Source: an uncultured Collinsella sp.
GTDB taxonomy: Bacteria > Actinomycetota > Coriobacteriia > Coriobacteriales > Coriobacteriaceae
Length of the DNA stretch: 17,746 nt
Assembly (NCBI GenBank): GCA_902494625.1
Contig: CABUUB010000038.1
Location: 1-17,746, forward strand
Direction: 5' to 3'
The position numbers and the translations under genes are program-made. Of the stretch, positions 1-7,468 are shown piece after piece (within the stretch, counting starts at the first letter, position 1; the number at the start of each line of letters is the position of its first letter). The notes beneath the pieces were generated by a model, which did not search any database, was not told where the DNA came from, and was given only the letters and a program-made list of their open reading frames with translations.

Positions 1-1202
1 CTGCGGCCGGTGAGCCCGCCTGCATCGCCACGGTGCTGCGCAACAACCTGCGCTACGACAACTACGAGATTCTAGAGAACGACTACGGCATCTCGCTGCG
101 TGAGCTTGTCGCCTTTGCCGATGCCACCTACACCGCCGGTGAGTCCATCACCCCGCTGATCAAGGCCATCAACGTGCTGCTTTTTAAGCTCGAGGGCCAG
201 ATTATCCAGCGCCACCCCGAGTTCGATATGACCGACCGCCTGCTGCTCGACAAGATCGATCACGACACCGGCACGGTCACGCTCGCCGACGGCAGCGTGT
301 GGCCGCTCACGACCAACGACTTCCCCACCGTCGACCCGGCAGACCCCTATACGCTCACGCCCGAGGAGCAGCACATCATCGACAAGCTCGTGTCCGAATT
401 TGTCACCGCCGATCACCTGCATCGCCATATCGATTTCCTCTATTCCCACGGCTCGATGTACAAGGTCGCCAACGGCAACCTGCTCTTCCACGGCTGCGTT
501 CCGCTCAACGAAGACGGCACCTTTAGCAGCATGAACTGCCTGGGCACCTGGCACGCTGGCCGCGATTATCTCGATTTTTGCGACCACATCGCCCGCCGCG
601 CCTGGCGCGTGGGCGACCGCGACGCCCTCGACTGGATGTGGTACCTGTGGATTGGCTTTAACTCACCCGCCAGCGGACGCCTGGTGCGTACCTTTGAGCG
701 CGCCTATATCGCCGATAAGAGCACCTGGGTCGAGCCGATGGATCCGTACTTTACGCTTACCAAGTCGCCCTCGGTCTGCGATGACATCATGCGCGAGTTT
801 GGCGTAGCGCCCATGGCATGTTCGCCGACCGGCCACATCATCAACGGCCATACACCCGTCAAGACCACCAAGGGCGAGCAGCCCATCCGCGCCAACGGCA
901 AACTGCTGGTCATCGATGGCGGTTTCTGCCGCGCTTACCATCCCAAGACGGGTATCGCCGGCTATACACTCATCTCGAGCTCGCGCGGCTGCCGCCTCAA
1001 GTCGCACCGGGCCTTTACGACGGTTGCCGAGGCACTCACGCGCAACGTGGACATCGAAAGCGAGACCAACCGTTTTGACCAAGCAGACCGTCGCCGCATG
1101 GTGAGCGACACCGATACTGGCGCCAAGATCCGCAGCCAAATCCAGGACCTGCGTCAGCTGCTCGATGCATATAGAAACGGTGCTATCGAGGAGCGCGCCT
1201 AG
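1..1202 (+). CDS. fbp: Fructose-1,6-bisphosphatase class III, C-terminal part (5' end outside window)
   Basis: This enzyme hydrolyses fructose 1,6-bisphosphate to fructose 6-phosphate in gluconeogenesis; the class III (Firmicutes-type) family is Mn-dependent and about 640-670 residues long. The reading frame is open from base 3, so about 399 C-terminal residues are visible and the N-terminal metal-binding half lies upstream of the window. Recognisable class III blocks are ACIATVLRNNLRYDNYEIL at the very start (B. subtilis Fbp has a closely similar stretch), LLFHGCVPLNEDG, HIINGHTPVKTTKGEQPI and LLVIDGGFCRAYHPKTGIAG. A GTG at 33 is in frame but falls inside this conserved block, so it is not the real start. 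The stop is TAG at 1200. A large stem-loop begins 7 bases after the stop. Function is assigned from remembered family sequence, with high confidence. Confidence 0.93.
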   Translation, partial: AAGEPACIATVLRNNLRYDNYEILENDYGISLRELVAFADATYTAGESITPLIKAINVLLFKLEGQIIQRHPEFDMTDRLLLDKIDHDTGTVTLADGSVWPLTTNDFPTVDPADPYTLTPEEQHIIDKLVSEFVTADHLHRHIDFLYSHGSMYKVANGNLLFHGCVPLNEDGTFSSMNCLGTWHAGRDYLDFCDHIARRAWRVGDRDALDWMWYLWIGFNSPASGRLVRTFERAYIADKSTWVEPMDPYFTLTKSPSVCDDIMREFGVAPMACSPTGHIINGHTPVKTTKGEQPIRANGKLLVIDGGFCRAYHPKTGIAGYTLISSSRGCRLKSHRAFTTVAEALTRNVDIESETNRFDQADRRRMVSDTDTGAKIRSQIQDLRQLLDAYRNGAIEERA

Positions 1203-1208
1203 CACCAC

Positions 1209-1263
1209 CCGCGGGGATTGGCTAAACTTGCTGAGTTTGTCATCCCCGCGGCGCTTCGGCGCC
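1209..1263 (+). promoter_or_regulatory. Nested stem-loop leader between fbp and the first gtrA-like gene
   Basis: A perfect 10-bp inverted repeat pairs CCGCGGGGAT (1209-1218) with ATCCCCGCGG (1242-1251). Inside its loop, AAACT and AGTTT can pair again. Directly following, and sharing the last two bases, GGCGC-TTCG-GCGCC (1250-1263) forms a hairpin with a UUCG tetraloop. No U-run follows, so this is not a standard intrinsic terminator. It lies just ahead of the ribosome binding site of the next gene and could act as an attenuator, an mRNA processing or stability element, or a barrier between fbp and the membrane-protein genes. Structure is seen directly; role is inferred. Confidence 0.6.
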
Positions 1264-1280
1264 AGCTTAAGGCAGGTACC

Positions 1281-1676
1281 ATGCAAAAGCTCTTTGCGCA
1301 GATCATGAAATTTGGCGTCGTCGGTGTCATTGCCACGGTTATCGACTTTGGCATTATGAATCTGCTCCACTACGGTCTGGGCCTCAACATCCTAATCGCC
1401 AACACCAGCGGCTTTATCGTCTCACTCATCTTTAATTACGTCGCCAGCATGAAGTACGTGTTTGCGCACAAGGAAGGCATGAGCCGCCGCCGCGAGTTCA
1501 TTATCTTTGTCGTGCTGTCCGTGATCGGCCTGGCACTCAACGACGGTATCGTGCTGACACTCAACGCCGGCCTGGGACTCGAGGCCAATATCGCCAAGAT
1601 CTGCGCCACCGCGCTTGTCATGGTCTACAACTTTGTGACCCGAAAGATCTTCCTGGAGGGCGACGAGACCAAGTAA
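1281..1676 (+). CDS. GtrA-family membrane protein (first of tandem pair)
   Basis: This is a small polytopic membrane protein of the GtrA/DPMS family (usual length 120-150 residues). Members assist export or flipping of lipid-linked sugars for surface polysaccharide or teichoic acid glycosylation. The 131-residue product shows four hydrophobic helices at about 8-29, 36-56, 71-93 and 101-122. It begins with the typical KFGVVGVIATVIDF block and carries SMKYVFAHKEGMSRRREF between helices 2 and 3. I start it at ATG 1281, which has AAGGCAGG about 5 bases upstream. An in-frame TTG at 1218 would add 21 residues, but it lies inside a strong stem-loop and the extra residues do not look like part of the family. 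The sugar substrate cannot be told from sequence; no glycosyltransferase gene is adjacent within the window. Confidence 0.85.
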   Translation: MQKLFAQIMKFGVVGVIATVIDFGIMNLLHYGLGLNILIANTSGFIVSLIFNYVASMKYVFAHKEGMSRRREFIIFVVLSVIGLALNDGIVLTLNAGLGLEANIAKICATALVMVYNFVTRKIFLEGDETK

Positions 1677-1695
1677 CTCGCAACCTTACAGCCTT

Positions 1696-1747
1696 ACGAT
1701 GCCCACGGACAATGCGCGCTCAGCACAGTATCGCCCGTGGGCATCGT
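1696..1747. repeat. Perfect 13-bp inverted repeat between the two GtrA-type genes
   Basis: ACGATGCCCACGG (1696-1708) is the exact reverse complement of CCGTGGGCATCGT (1735-1747), with a 26-base loop. A short T-run occurs only 12 bases further on (1759-1764), too far for a classic intrinsic terminator. The 218-base gap between the genes otherwise shows no coding sequence. The repeat may terminate or attenuate transcription into the second gene, or stabilise mRNA ends. Confidence 0.55.
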
Positions 1748-1894
1748 TCGTTTACGGGCAATTTTTCAACGTTTGCGGATTAGCTCTTGAAAATTTGGCG
1801 AGTTCATATAGTTCTTGGCAAAGACCTTACGTTTCCCTTGCAAAAGCTCTAAAGTATCCTCTGCTCGATTCATCAACGCATTGGATGTGATTAC

Positions 1895-2302
1895 GTGCGC
1901 AAGGCACTGGCACAACCTCATACCAAGCAATTCCTCAAGTTCGCTGTCGTGGGTCTTATCTCCTTTGGCATCGACTGGGGTATGCTTATTGCGCTCGTCG
2001 AGCTGTTCCACCTCGACTTTTTGATGAGCACCACGGTCTCGTTTACCACGTCCGTCGTGGTTAACTACTGGCTCAGCATGAAGTACGTGTTCGACCATCG
2101 CGAGGGCATGAGCCGCAAGCGCGAGTTCACGATCTTCACCATCCTGTCGGTGATTGGTCTGGGTCTCAACGACCTGTACATGTTTGTGGGCGTCACGTTT
2201 TTGAGCATCGGCTACCAGGCCATGAAGGCCATCGCAACGTTCCTCGTCACCTGGTACAACTACTTCAGCCGCCGCTTCTTCCTCGAAGGCGCACGGTCGT
2301 AG
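1895..2302 (+). CDS. GtrA-family membrane protein (second of tandem pair)
   Basis: This 135-residue membrane protein belongs to the same GtrA family as its upstream neighbour. Four hydrophobic helices lie at about 13-36, 41-61, 76-100 and 105-126. The central block SMKYVFDHREGMSRKREF followed by LSVIGLGLND is nearly identical to the first copy, while the termini and helices 1 and 4 differ. This points to an old tandem duplication. The start is GTG 1895 (MRKALAQPHTKQFLKF); the ribosome binding site is weak (GGATGTG), and no better in-frame start is available. Translation may be less efficient than that of the first copy. A strong terminator follows at 2329. It probably acts in surface glycan assembly; substrate unknown. 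Confidence 0.83.
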   Translation: MRKALAQPHTKQFLKFAVVGLISFGIDWGMLIALVELFHLDFLMSTTVSFTTSVVVNYWLSMKYVFDHREGMSRKREFTIFTILSVIGLGLNDLYMFVGVTFLSIGYQAMKAIATFLVTWYNYFSRRFFLEGARS

Positions 2303-2328
2303 TCGATTCACTATTTGCTTGAATGTAT

Positions 2329-2362
2329 AACCGGTTGGAATTCCCGTTCCAATCGGTTTTTT
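2329..2362 (+). terminator. Intrinsic terminator after the GtrA-type genes
   Basis: AACCGGTTGGAA (2329-2340) pairs with TTCCAATCGGTT (2347-2358) around a TTCCCG loop and runs into six T residues (2357-2362). This is a textbook rho-independent terminator for the + strand unit, 27 bases after the second GtrA stop. Confidence 0.9.
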
Positions 2363-2401
2363 GTTTGCCGAGATCCCAGGCGACCCCGTCCAATTCGCAT
2401 G

Positions 2402-2439
2402 AAAAACGGGCGGCCCGGATGTTTGTCCGAACCGCCCGT
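2402..2439 (-). terminator. Intrinsic terminator of the DUF4430 operon
   Basis: Read on the minus strand, ACGGGCGGTTCGGA and TCCGGGCCGCCCGT pair (two G-U pairs) around a CAAACA loop, then enter a run of five T residues (2402-2406). It sits 22 bases after the stop of the small DUF4430 gene and faces the + strand terminator at 2329-2362 tail to tail. Confidence 0.88.
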
Positions 2440-2461
2440 CTGGCGCGCTATGTCGAGGTCT

Positions 2462-3364
2462 CTAGCCTGTAACGTAATACCAGACTACGTTGTCGCCGTT
2501 TGAGAGAACGTAGTTGCTGCAGGCCGTCATGGGCGTTGTGCCGTTGACGGAGTACATCCAGCCGCTCGTGCCGCCGTACTGTTTCTCGGCCAAACCGCCA
2601 ATCGCGGAGACATACGTGCCGTACGACGAGCCATGTGCGTTGACAGAAAGGCCCAGCGCGCACAGGGCATCGTAGACGGTAGCGCCTTCGTTAAAGGTAA
2701 AGGTGCCACCAGAGGACACAGGGTTGCCCACAGCGCTCGATGTGACCGAAACCGTCACCGTTACGTAGTTGGACTCCTGCGAGCCGCCCTGTCCGCCCGA
2801 GGAAGCGCTTCCGCCATTAGAGCTGGAGGCTCCATCAGACGACTGACCGCCGCCCGTAGAAGCACCGCCAGACGCATTGGGAGTATCGCCGGCTCCCGTA
2901 TTCTGGGCAGCGGATTTATCTCCAGACTTCTTGCCGTCCTGACCATCGGACTTCTTGCTATCCGAGCTTTTATCCGATTCCTTGTCCGAAGACTCAGAAT
3001 CGTCCTTGCCGTCGTTCGAACCCTTGGACTCGTCTTTTGCATCATTCGATGACTTGGAGTCCTTGGAACTGGCCTCGCCCGAAGCGGCAGACGAGTCAGA
3101 CCCCTTGGCGTCCTTCGCGACGACGCTCTCCCCCGTCACGGTCTGAACGATCCAGTCAATGGACCAGGCGCCGCTCTCGGAAGGATGGACGAAGCCCAGC
3201 GATATGACAATTAGCGCAACGCACGCGGCGGTCAGGACGCCAGTAAGCGCCTTCCGTCGAGGGGCGGACGCCGCCGAAGCGGCGCCCTGTTGCTTTGCAT
3301 CGTCGAACTGAATGAACGAGGAATTTGGTTGCTTGGGGTCAGCGTCCTTGGATTTATTGGACAC
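2462..3364 (-). CDS. Membrane-anchored DUF4430 (transcobalamin-like C-terminal domain) protein
   Basis: About 300 residues. Order of parts: a short polar cytoplasmic N-terminus, one transmembrane helix at about 41-63 (numbered from the upstream GTG), a long Ser/Asp/Lys- then Gly/Ser-rich linker (about 85-202), and a single C-terminal DUF4430 domain (about 203-301). Its hallmarks are VTVTVSV, the GATVYDAL block, SGWMYSVNGTTP and NGDNVVWYYV. DUF4430 is the family of the C-terminal cobalamin-contacting domain of transcobalamin and intrinsic factor. There is no LPXTG, so the protein seems to be held as a type II membrane anchor with the binding domain outside. Two starts compete: GTG 3373, directly abutting the TAG of the upstream gene, and GTG 3364. 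I prefer 3364 because AGGTGAGG lies 3 bases before it. Translation is very likely coupled to the upstream gene and controlled by the same cobalamin riboswitch. B12 binding is inferred from family and regulation. Confidence 0.87.
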   Translation of the reverse strand: MSNKSKDADPKQPNSSFIQFDDAKQQGAASAASAPRRKALTGVLTAACVALIVISLGFVHPSESGAWSIDWIVQTVTGESVVAKDAKGSDSSAASGEASSKDSKSSNDAKDESKGSNDGKDDSESSDKESDKSSDSKKSDGQDGKKSGDKSAAQNTGAGDTPNASGGASTGGGQSSDGASSSNGGSASSGGQGGSQESNYVTVTVSVTSSAVGNPVSSGGTFTFNEGATVYDALCALGLSVNAHGSSYGTYVSAIGGLAEKQYGGTSGWMYSVNGTTPMTACSNYVLSNGDNVVWYYVTG

Positions 3365-3373
3365 AGCCCTCAC

Positions 3374-6300
3374 CTACCGACGTTTGGTGAACACGAACAC
3401 GCCAACGATGGCGAGACCGATGACGCCGGCGGCAACGCCGACGATGGCAAGCGGATTGGTGCCAGTCTCCTGCTCGGAAGCACTAGAGGACTTCTTAGCA
3501 GTGGTCGCGGAAGCAGCACCCGTATCGGACTTGGAATCGGACTTCTTGTCGGACTTGCTGTCCTTCTTGTTAGACTTCTTGTCAGACTTCTTCTCGTCCT
3601 TCTTATCGGACTTATCGGAGTCCTTCTTGTCGGACTTGTTGTCCTTGGTCTCGGTCTTGGTCGACACCGTCGTCTTGGTCACCGGCTTCTGACCCAGGGC
3701 GACAGCGCCGCCCTTCGAGCCGGAGCCAGAACCCGCGCCAGCGCCGGAACCGTTGCCAGCGCCACCGTTGCCACCATTAGTGCCAGAACCGCCATTGCCG
3801 CCAGGGTTAACGGCATTCTTGGTCCACTTGGCATACAACGTAAGGTCGGCCGTCACCGGCGTACCGAAGTCATACGCCTGCGTGCAAGCCTCATCGGTGA
3901 ACCAACCGCCGAAAGCGTAGCCATCGCGCGTCGGGTCGGCCGGCTTGATCAGCTTACCGTCGGCCGTAGCAACAAACTTAGTGTCGCAAGCAGACCCGCC
4001 GTTGGAATTAAAGGCAACCGTCCAAGACTCGACAGCTCCAAGCTTAAACAGCGTGCCCGAATCATTAATGTAGTAGAGATTGCCAGAAGCATCGGCAATG
4101 ACCGGAGAGTCACAGTACTGGTAATGGCCAGCCGCATCATAAATCTGCGTCGCCTCTGCATCGCCGAGCGTATAGCGATACACGCCACCACCAGCAGAGT
4201 AGTTGACGTAATCCTTGCTATCCGCGCTGTTAACGGTGAAGTACACATGGGTCTTGCCGCCCTGAACGCTCACCAGCGGAGTAGCAGCAATACCGTTGAG
4301 GCCAGCCGGCAGCGCCTTGCCGTCGGCAGCAGCGATCATCGTGGTCTTACCCGTCTTCAGGTTATAGAGAACCAGAGCAGAGCCAGTAGCCGTCTGTCCG
4401 CCGACAATCAGATTGTCGCCAGACACCGCGGGGGCGCTCAGATTATTCGTAAGGCCCAGATCAACCGTCTTCTGCTCGCTCAGTACGCCCTTCGCCGAAA
4501 GCGAAATCACATGGAGCTTTCCGTCGTGTGTCATCTGATAGAAGGTCGAACCATTAGACGGATCGGCAATGCAATCGGCATTTGCGACAGCGCCGAGCTT
4601 CATGGTCGAAACGACATCGCCCGTCGTCTTATCAATGCACTTAAGCGTACCCGCGCTCGTAGGAACGATGGCATACTTATCCGTCAAAGCCGCACCAGTC
4701 CAGTAATAGCCCTCGGTAGGATCGATGTTCTGCCAAGAAACTTCGCCCGTGGCAATCTTAATGCGTGCAAAGGAGCCGTTGCCATAGGTCGCGTTGTAAT
4801 TCTCGTCATACGAAATATCGACCGAGCCTACATAGACGTACTCGCCGTCCGAAACGACGGTGCAGGAGCTCTGCGTCAAGTCCGTCAAACCAGGCGTCAG
4901 CCACTTGCAGATCAGCTTGTCTGCAGTAATCGCCTGGACCGCACCGCCGTTGAGCGGAACAATGATAAGGCCATTGGTATAGATCGGACGAGAGGTATAG
5001 CTCACCTTGGAGGCAAGCGGCGCAGAGGCAACCTTTTTGCCCGTGGACGAATCGATCTTAATGAGCTCGTTCTCGGTCGCGATGTACACAAAGCCGTTAG
5101 CGATGACAGGCTCGCTGCAGTTGGCATACTGCTGGCCAGACTCGGCCTTCCAATCGAAGGCCCACTTAAGACCGGCGGCCTGCGCAGGCGTCTTGGCATC
5201 CGTTACGGTCGAACCGTTGCCACTGTTGCCGTAGCCGGCCCACTCGGCACCCCAATCAGGAGCCGTCGCGCTCGGGTCCACGACAATCTTGTCGGGGTCG
5301 GGCATGGCCGAATCGTCGGTGGTATATGCAAGCGTAACCTTATCGCCGCTCTTGAGCGTAATCTGATTGGCGCAGAGTAAGGAGGGCTCTCCGTTGATAT
5401 ACAGGTGCCAATATTTATTGGTCGCAGCATCCCAGGCATACGGCTTGTGATCGAACGGCGAGTTGATGGAATTGAGGAACCAGTACTCACCACTCTGGGA
5501 GCCGTTGTACGTAACGCCCTTGGCCTTCAGGACCGTCTCAATAAGGTTCTGGGCAGTAGAGCCTTCGGGCAAAGAAACATTGCTTGCCGAGCCCCAGCGA
5601 GTATTGTTGCCGTTGACATCGGGACCGATAACATCGACAGACCCAAGAACCTGGCCAGGAAGGGCATCGGCGTCAGCACCATACATAAAGGTGACGGCAT
5701 CGCCCTCTTGGAGCTCATAGGCACCGGCGCCAACGTCGGCGAACTTGCCATTTACATAGAAGCGCCAATAGCTATTAGTCGCAGCATCCCAGCCATAGGA
5801 CTTACCATCGAACGGCGAAGTAATGCCGTTGAGGAACCAGCCCCAAGACGATTCGCCAGCATCGAGAGTAAGGCCGGTCTGCTCGAGGAGATCCTTGGCA
5901 GTAGAGCCCGCCTTGAGACTCGTCTGGCCCGTCGAGGCCCAAACCTGCTGCTTGCCGTCCTTGTCCTTACCGAGGACCTGAACGGAAGCATGGACGGAAT
6001 CAGAGGGCAACTTGTCGCCCCAGCCACCGTAGAACCACGTGACGGTATCGCCGGCATGGATGGTGACATTGTCCGCCGTATAGTCACTCGACTTGCCGTT
6101 GATGAACAGCTGCCAATAGGTCGAATAATCGAACGGCGTACCCAGCTCAACGCCGTTGTACTTAAGGCTCAGAATGAAGGAGCCCGCAGCAACGGCGTCA
6201 ATGTCGTTCGCCTCGAGCGCGACCTTCGTAAGATCGAGCGCGCTCGAACCGGACGTCACCACATACTGCGCGTTGTCGACCCAGGTCTGAGTCTTGCCCT

Positions 6301-7225
6301 GGGCATCGCGACCAATGACGGTCACATTTGCGGCAAGCTGGTCCTTAACGACAGGGGACGCGCTACCACCCGTAAAGGCAAACTCAATCTTCTGCCCCTG
6401 GGTGAGCTTGACGCCGCTCGCGCCAACCGAGGAAGACGCGCCGTCGACGAACAGCTGCCAGTAGGCATGAGTCGTCGGATCGTAGGCAAGCGTACGGCCA
6501 TCGCTCGGGGACGTGATGCTTTTGAGGTAGAAACCGTATGCCGTGTTCGGATCGTAATCCGCCTTGAAGCCCGTCTTCTGCTGCAGCTTAACGAAGGCGT
6601 CCGCAGCCGTCGCGCCCTCGTCGAGCTTGAGCTGCGTAGGCGCCACCCAAGTCTGAGCCTTGCCGTCGGCATCGGTGCCGATAATCGAGAACGAGACCTC
6701 GACTTGTTTCTTGGCGACATCGCCGGTTTCTGTCGGGTTCTCCGTCTGAACGGCAGCCGCGGCGGCAGATCCTGCTTGGCCAGCGGCTGCCGTCGAAGAC
6801 TGCTCGCTCGTGGCAGAGCTCTCCCCCGTCGCCGAGCCTTCGTCGCCAGTTGCTGCCTCGTTTGCGGCGGCACTGGCTGCGGGCGCGCTCCCGGAATCCG
6901 AAACCTCGGCGCCGCTCTGCTCAGCGGCACCGCCCGCAAGCGCTGTGTCCTCGCCCGGCGTCGCAGCCTGAGCCACAGCCTCGGCAATGCTCTCGGCGCC
7001 CTCGGCCCACAGCTGAGCCGGCGTGGTGCCAAAGGCCATCGCGAAGGCCAAGAATGCCACCAGGCCGCGCTTGGCTACGCCGCGTGCAATCGCGCCACGG
7101 CGATGCAGCGAGGCGCGCTCGCGCTCGTCCTCAAACATATCCATTTGTCCCCCATTGTCTGTACTTGGAGCATTGCCCAGCGGCTGCCCCACGTCATCGC
7201 GCATGTTACGCTCGAGTTCCCCCAT
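3374..7225 (-). CDS. Large surface protein: four DUF4430 domains, beta-propeller, InlB-type repeat, C-terminal anchor
   Basis: A 1283-residue exported protein. A basic n-region (about 35-53) and hydrophobic core (54-66) form a signal peptide with cleavage near AQLWA-EG (about 75). An Ala/Ser/Glu-rich stretch follows to 170. Four DUF4430 (transcobalamin-like C-terminal) domains lie at about 174-286, 298-402, 412-517 and 527-637; their signatures are YWQLFVDG, YWQLFING, YWRFYVNG and YWHLYING. A PQQ/YVTN-like beta-propeller spans about 685-1065 (repeats such as GFVYIATENELIKIDSSTGK). One InlB B-type repeat (1066-1135, ending LYAKW) is followed by Gly-rich and then Lys/Asp/Ser-rich linkers. A membrane helix (1258-1279) ends in KRR. 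The segment before the helix reads EQETGTNP, like an LPETG signal lacking Leu-Pro. The start is ATG 7225 with AAGGGG 6 bases upstream; ATG 7144 is an alternative. The gene follows a cobalamin riboswitch, so a role in capturing B12 at the cell surface is likely. No enzyme active site is visible. Confidence 0.9.
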   Translation of the reverse strand: MGELERNMRDDVGQPLGNAPSTDNGGQMDMFEDERERASLHRRGAIARGVAKRGLVAFLAFAMAFGTTPAQLWAEGAESIAEAVAQAATPGEDTALAGGAAEQSGAEVSDSGSAPAASAAANEAATGDEGSATGESSATSEQSSTAAAGQAGSAAAAAVQTENPTETGDVAKKQVEVSFSIIGTDADGKAQTWVAPTQLKLDEGATAADAFVKLQQKTGFKADYDPNTAYGFYLKSITSPSDGRTLAYDPTTHAYWQLFVDGASSSVGASGVKLTQGQKIEFAFTGGSASPVVKDQLAANVTVIGRDAQGKTQTWVDNAQYVVTSGSSALDLTKVALEANDIDAVAAGSFILSLKYNGVELGTPFDYSTYWQLFINGKSSDYTADNVTIHAGDTVTWFYGGWGDKLPSDSVHASVQVLGKDKDGKQQVWASTGQTSLKAGSTAKDLLEQTGLTLDAGESSWGWFLNGITSPFDGKSYGWDAATNSYWRFYVNGKFADVGAGAYELQEGDAVTFMYGADADALPGQVLGSVDVIGPDVNGNNTRWGSASNVSLPEGSTAQNLIETVLKAKGVTYNGSQSGEYWFLNSINSPFDHKPYAWDAATNKYWHLYINGEPSLLCANQITLKSGDKVTLAYTTDDSAMPDPDKIVVDPSATAPDWGAEWAGYGNSGNGSTVTDAKTPAQAAGLKWAFDWKAESGQQYANCSEPVIANGFVYIATENELIKIDSSTGKKVASAPLASKVSYTSRPIYTNGLIIVPLNGGAVQAITADKLICKWLTPGLTDLTQSSCTVVSDGEYVYVGSVDISYDENYNATYGNGSFARIKIATGEVSWQNIDPTEGYYWTGAALTDKYAIVPTSAGTLKCIDKTTGDVVSTMKLGAVANADCIADPSNGSTFYQMTHDGKLHVISLSAKGVLSEQKTVDLGLTNNLSAPAVSGDNLIVGGQTATGSALVLYNLKTGKTTMIAAADGKALPAGLNGIAATPLVSVQGGKTHVYFTVNSADSKDYVNYSAGGGVYRYTLGDAEATQIYDAAGHYQYCDSPVIADASGNLYYINDSGTLFKLGAVESWTVAFNSNGGSACDTKFVATADGKLIKPADPTRDGYAFGGWFTDEACTQAYDFGTPVTADLTLYAKWTKNAVNPGGNGGSGTNGGNGGAGNGSGAGAGSGSGSKGGAVALGQKPVTKTTVSTKTETKDNKSDKKDSDKSDKKDEKKSDKKSNKKDSKSDKKSDSKSDTGAASATTAKKSSSASEQETGTNPLAIVGVAAGVIGLAIVGVFVFTKRR

Positions 7226-7287
7226 CGGGGTCCCCTTCCCTCCAGAGCCCTATGCACACCGGCGGCATACGCCGCAGCCGCATGCAA

Positions 7288-7458
7288 GATGGGAGGCGAT
7301 CCGACTTAACCTTAACGGCTCAGGCGCGCCGTCCGATCTGCGACGCGAACATCCCGAGCCAAGAGGAATTACGGTTACTGGTACAGCCGGGGACTTGCAC
7401 CCCGATTCTCCCAAACGCGCAGGAAAACCGCGCATTCGTGCGTCTCCGCACCACCATC
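7288..7458 (-). promoter_or_regulatory. Cobalamin (B12) riboswitch
   Basis: On the minus strand, GGGGTGCAAGTCCCCGGCTG (7406-7387) followed by TACCAGTAACCGT matches the conserved cobalamin riboswitch core (GGTGxxAATCCxxxGCTGTxCCxGxAACxGT). The 3' B12-box element is present as AAGTCGGATCGCCTCC. The ends close as a P1 helix, GATGG (7458-7454) with CCATC (7292-7288). It lies 62 bases before the start of the large DUF4430 gene and 4-11 bases after the -10 element. The platform between 7287 and 7226 holds a GCGGC-GTAT-GCCGC hairpin (7275-7262) without a U-run and a G-rich ribosome binding region facing CCCC. This suggests translational rather than terminator control. High B12 should lower expression. 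Confidence 0.88.
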
Positions 7459-7468
7459 TAGGCCATCG

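Noticed and set aside
1218..1280. TTG start that would lengthen the first GtrA-type protein by 21 residues
   Set aside because: It lies in a strong stem-loop without a ribosome binding site; ATG 1281 has a good site and the family-typical N-terminus.
3520..3660. Repetitive Lys/Asp/Ser codons (GACTT/TTCTT-rich on the + strand) that look like a tandem DNA repeat or CRISPR-like array
   Set aside because: Units are irregular, in frame, and encode a low-complexity stalk in a surface protein; there are no constant spacers.
5240..5590. PQQ-dependent dehydrogenase as the identity of the propeller region
   Set aside because: No quinoprotein catalytic Asp/Cys-Cys signature is visible and the propeller is one part of a multi-domain binding protein; only the repeat fold is supported.
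3290..7309. Two very long open frames (696 and 634 codons) on the + strand opposite the large DUF4430 gene
   Set aside because: They are antisense shadows of a high-GC gene with clear domains on the minus strand. Their products are rich in Arg/Leu without recognisable motifs and cross the riboswitch leader.
7380..7440. tRNA-like appearance of the GGGGTGCAAGTCCCC segment (resembles a T-arm)
   Set aside because: No acceptor stem, anticodon arm or CCA-compatible end; the wider context matches a cobalamin riboswitch core instead.
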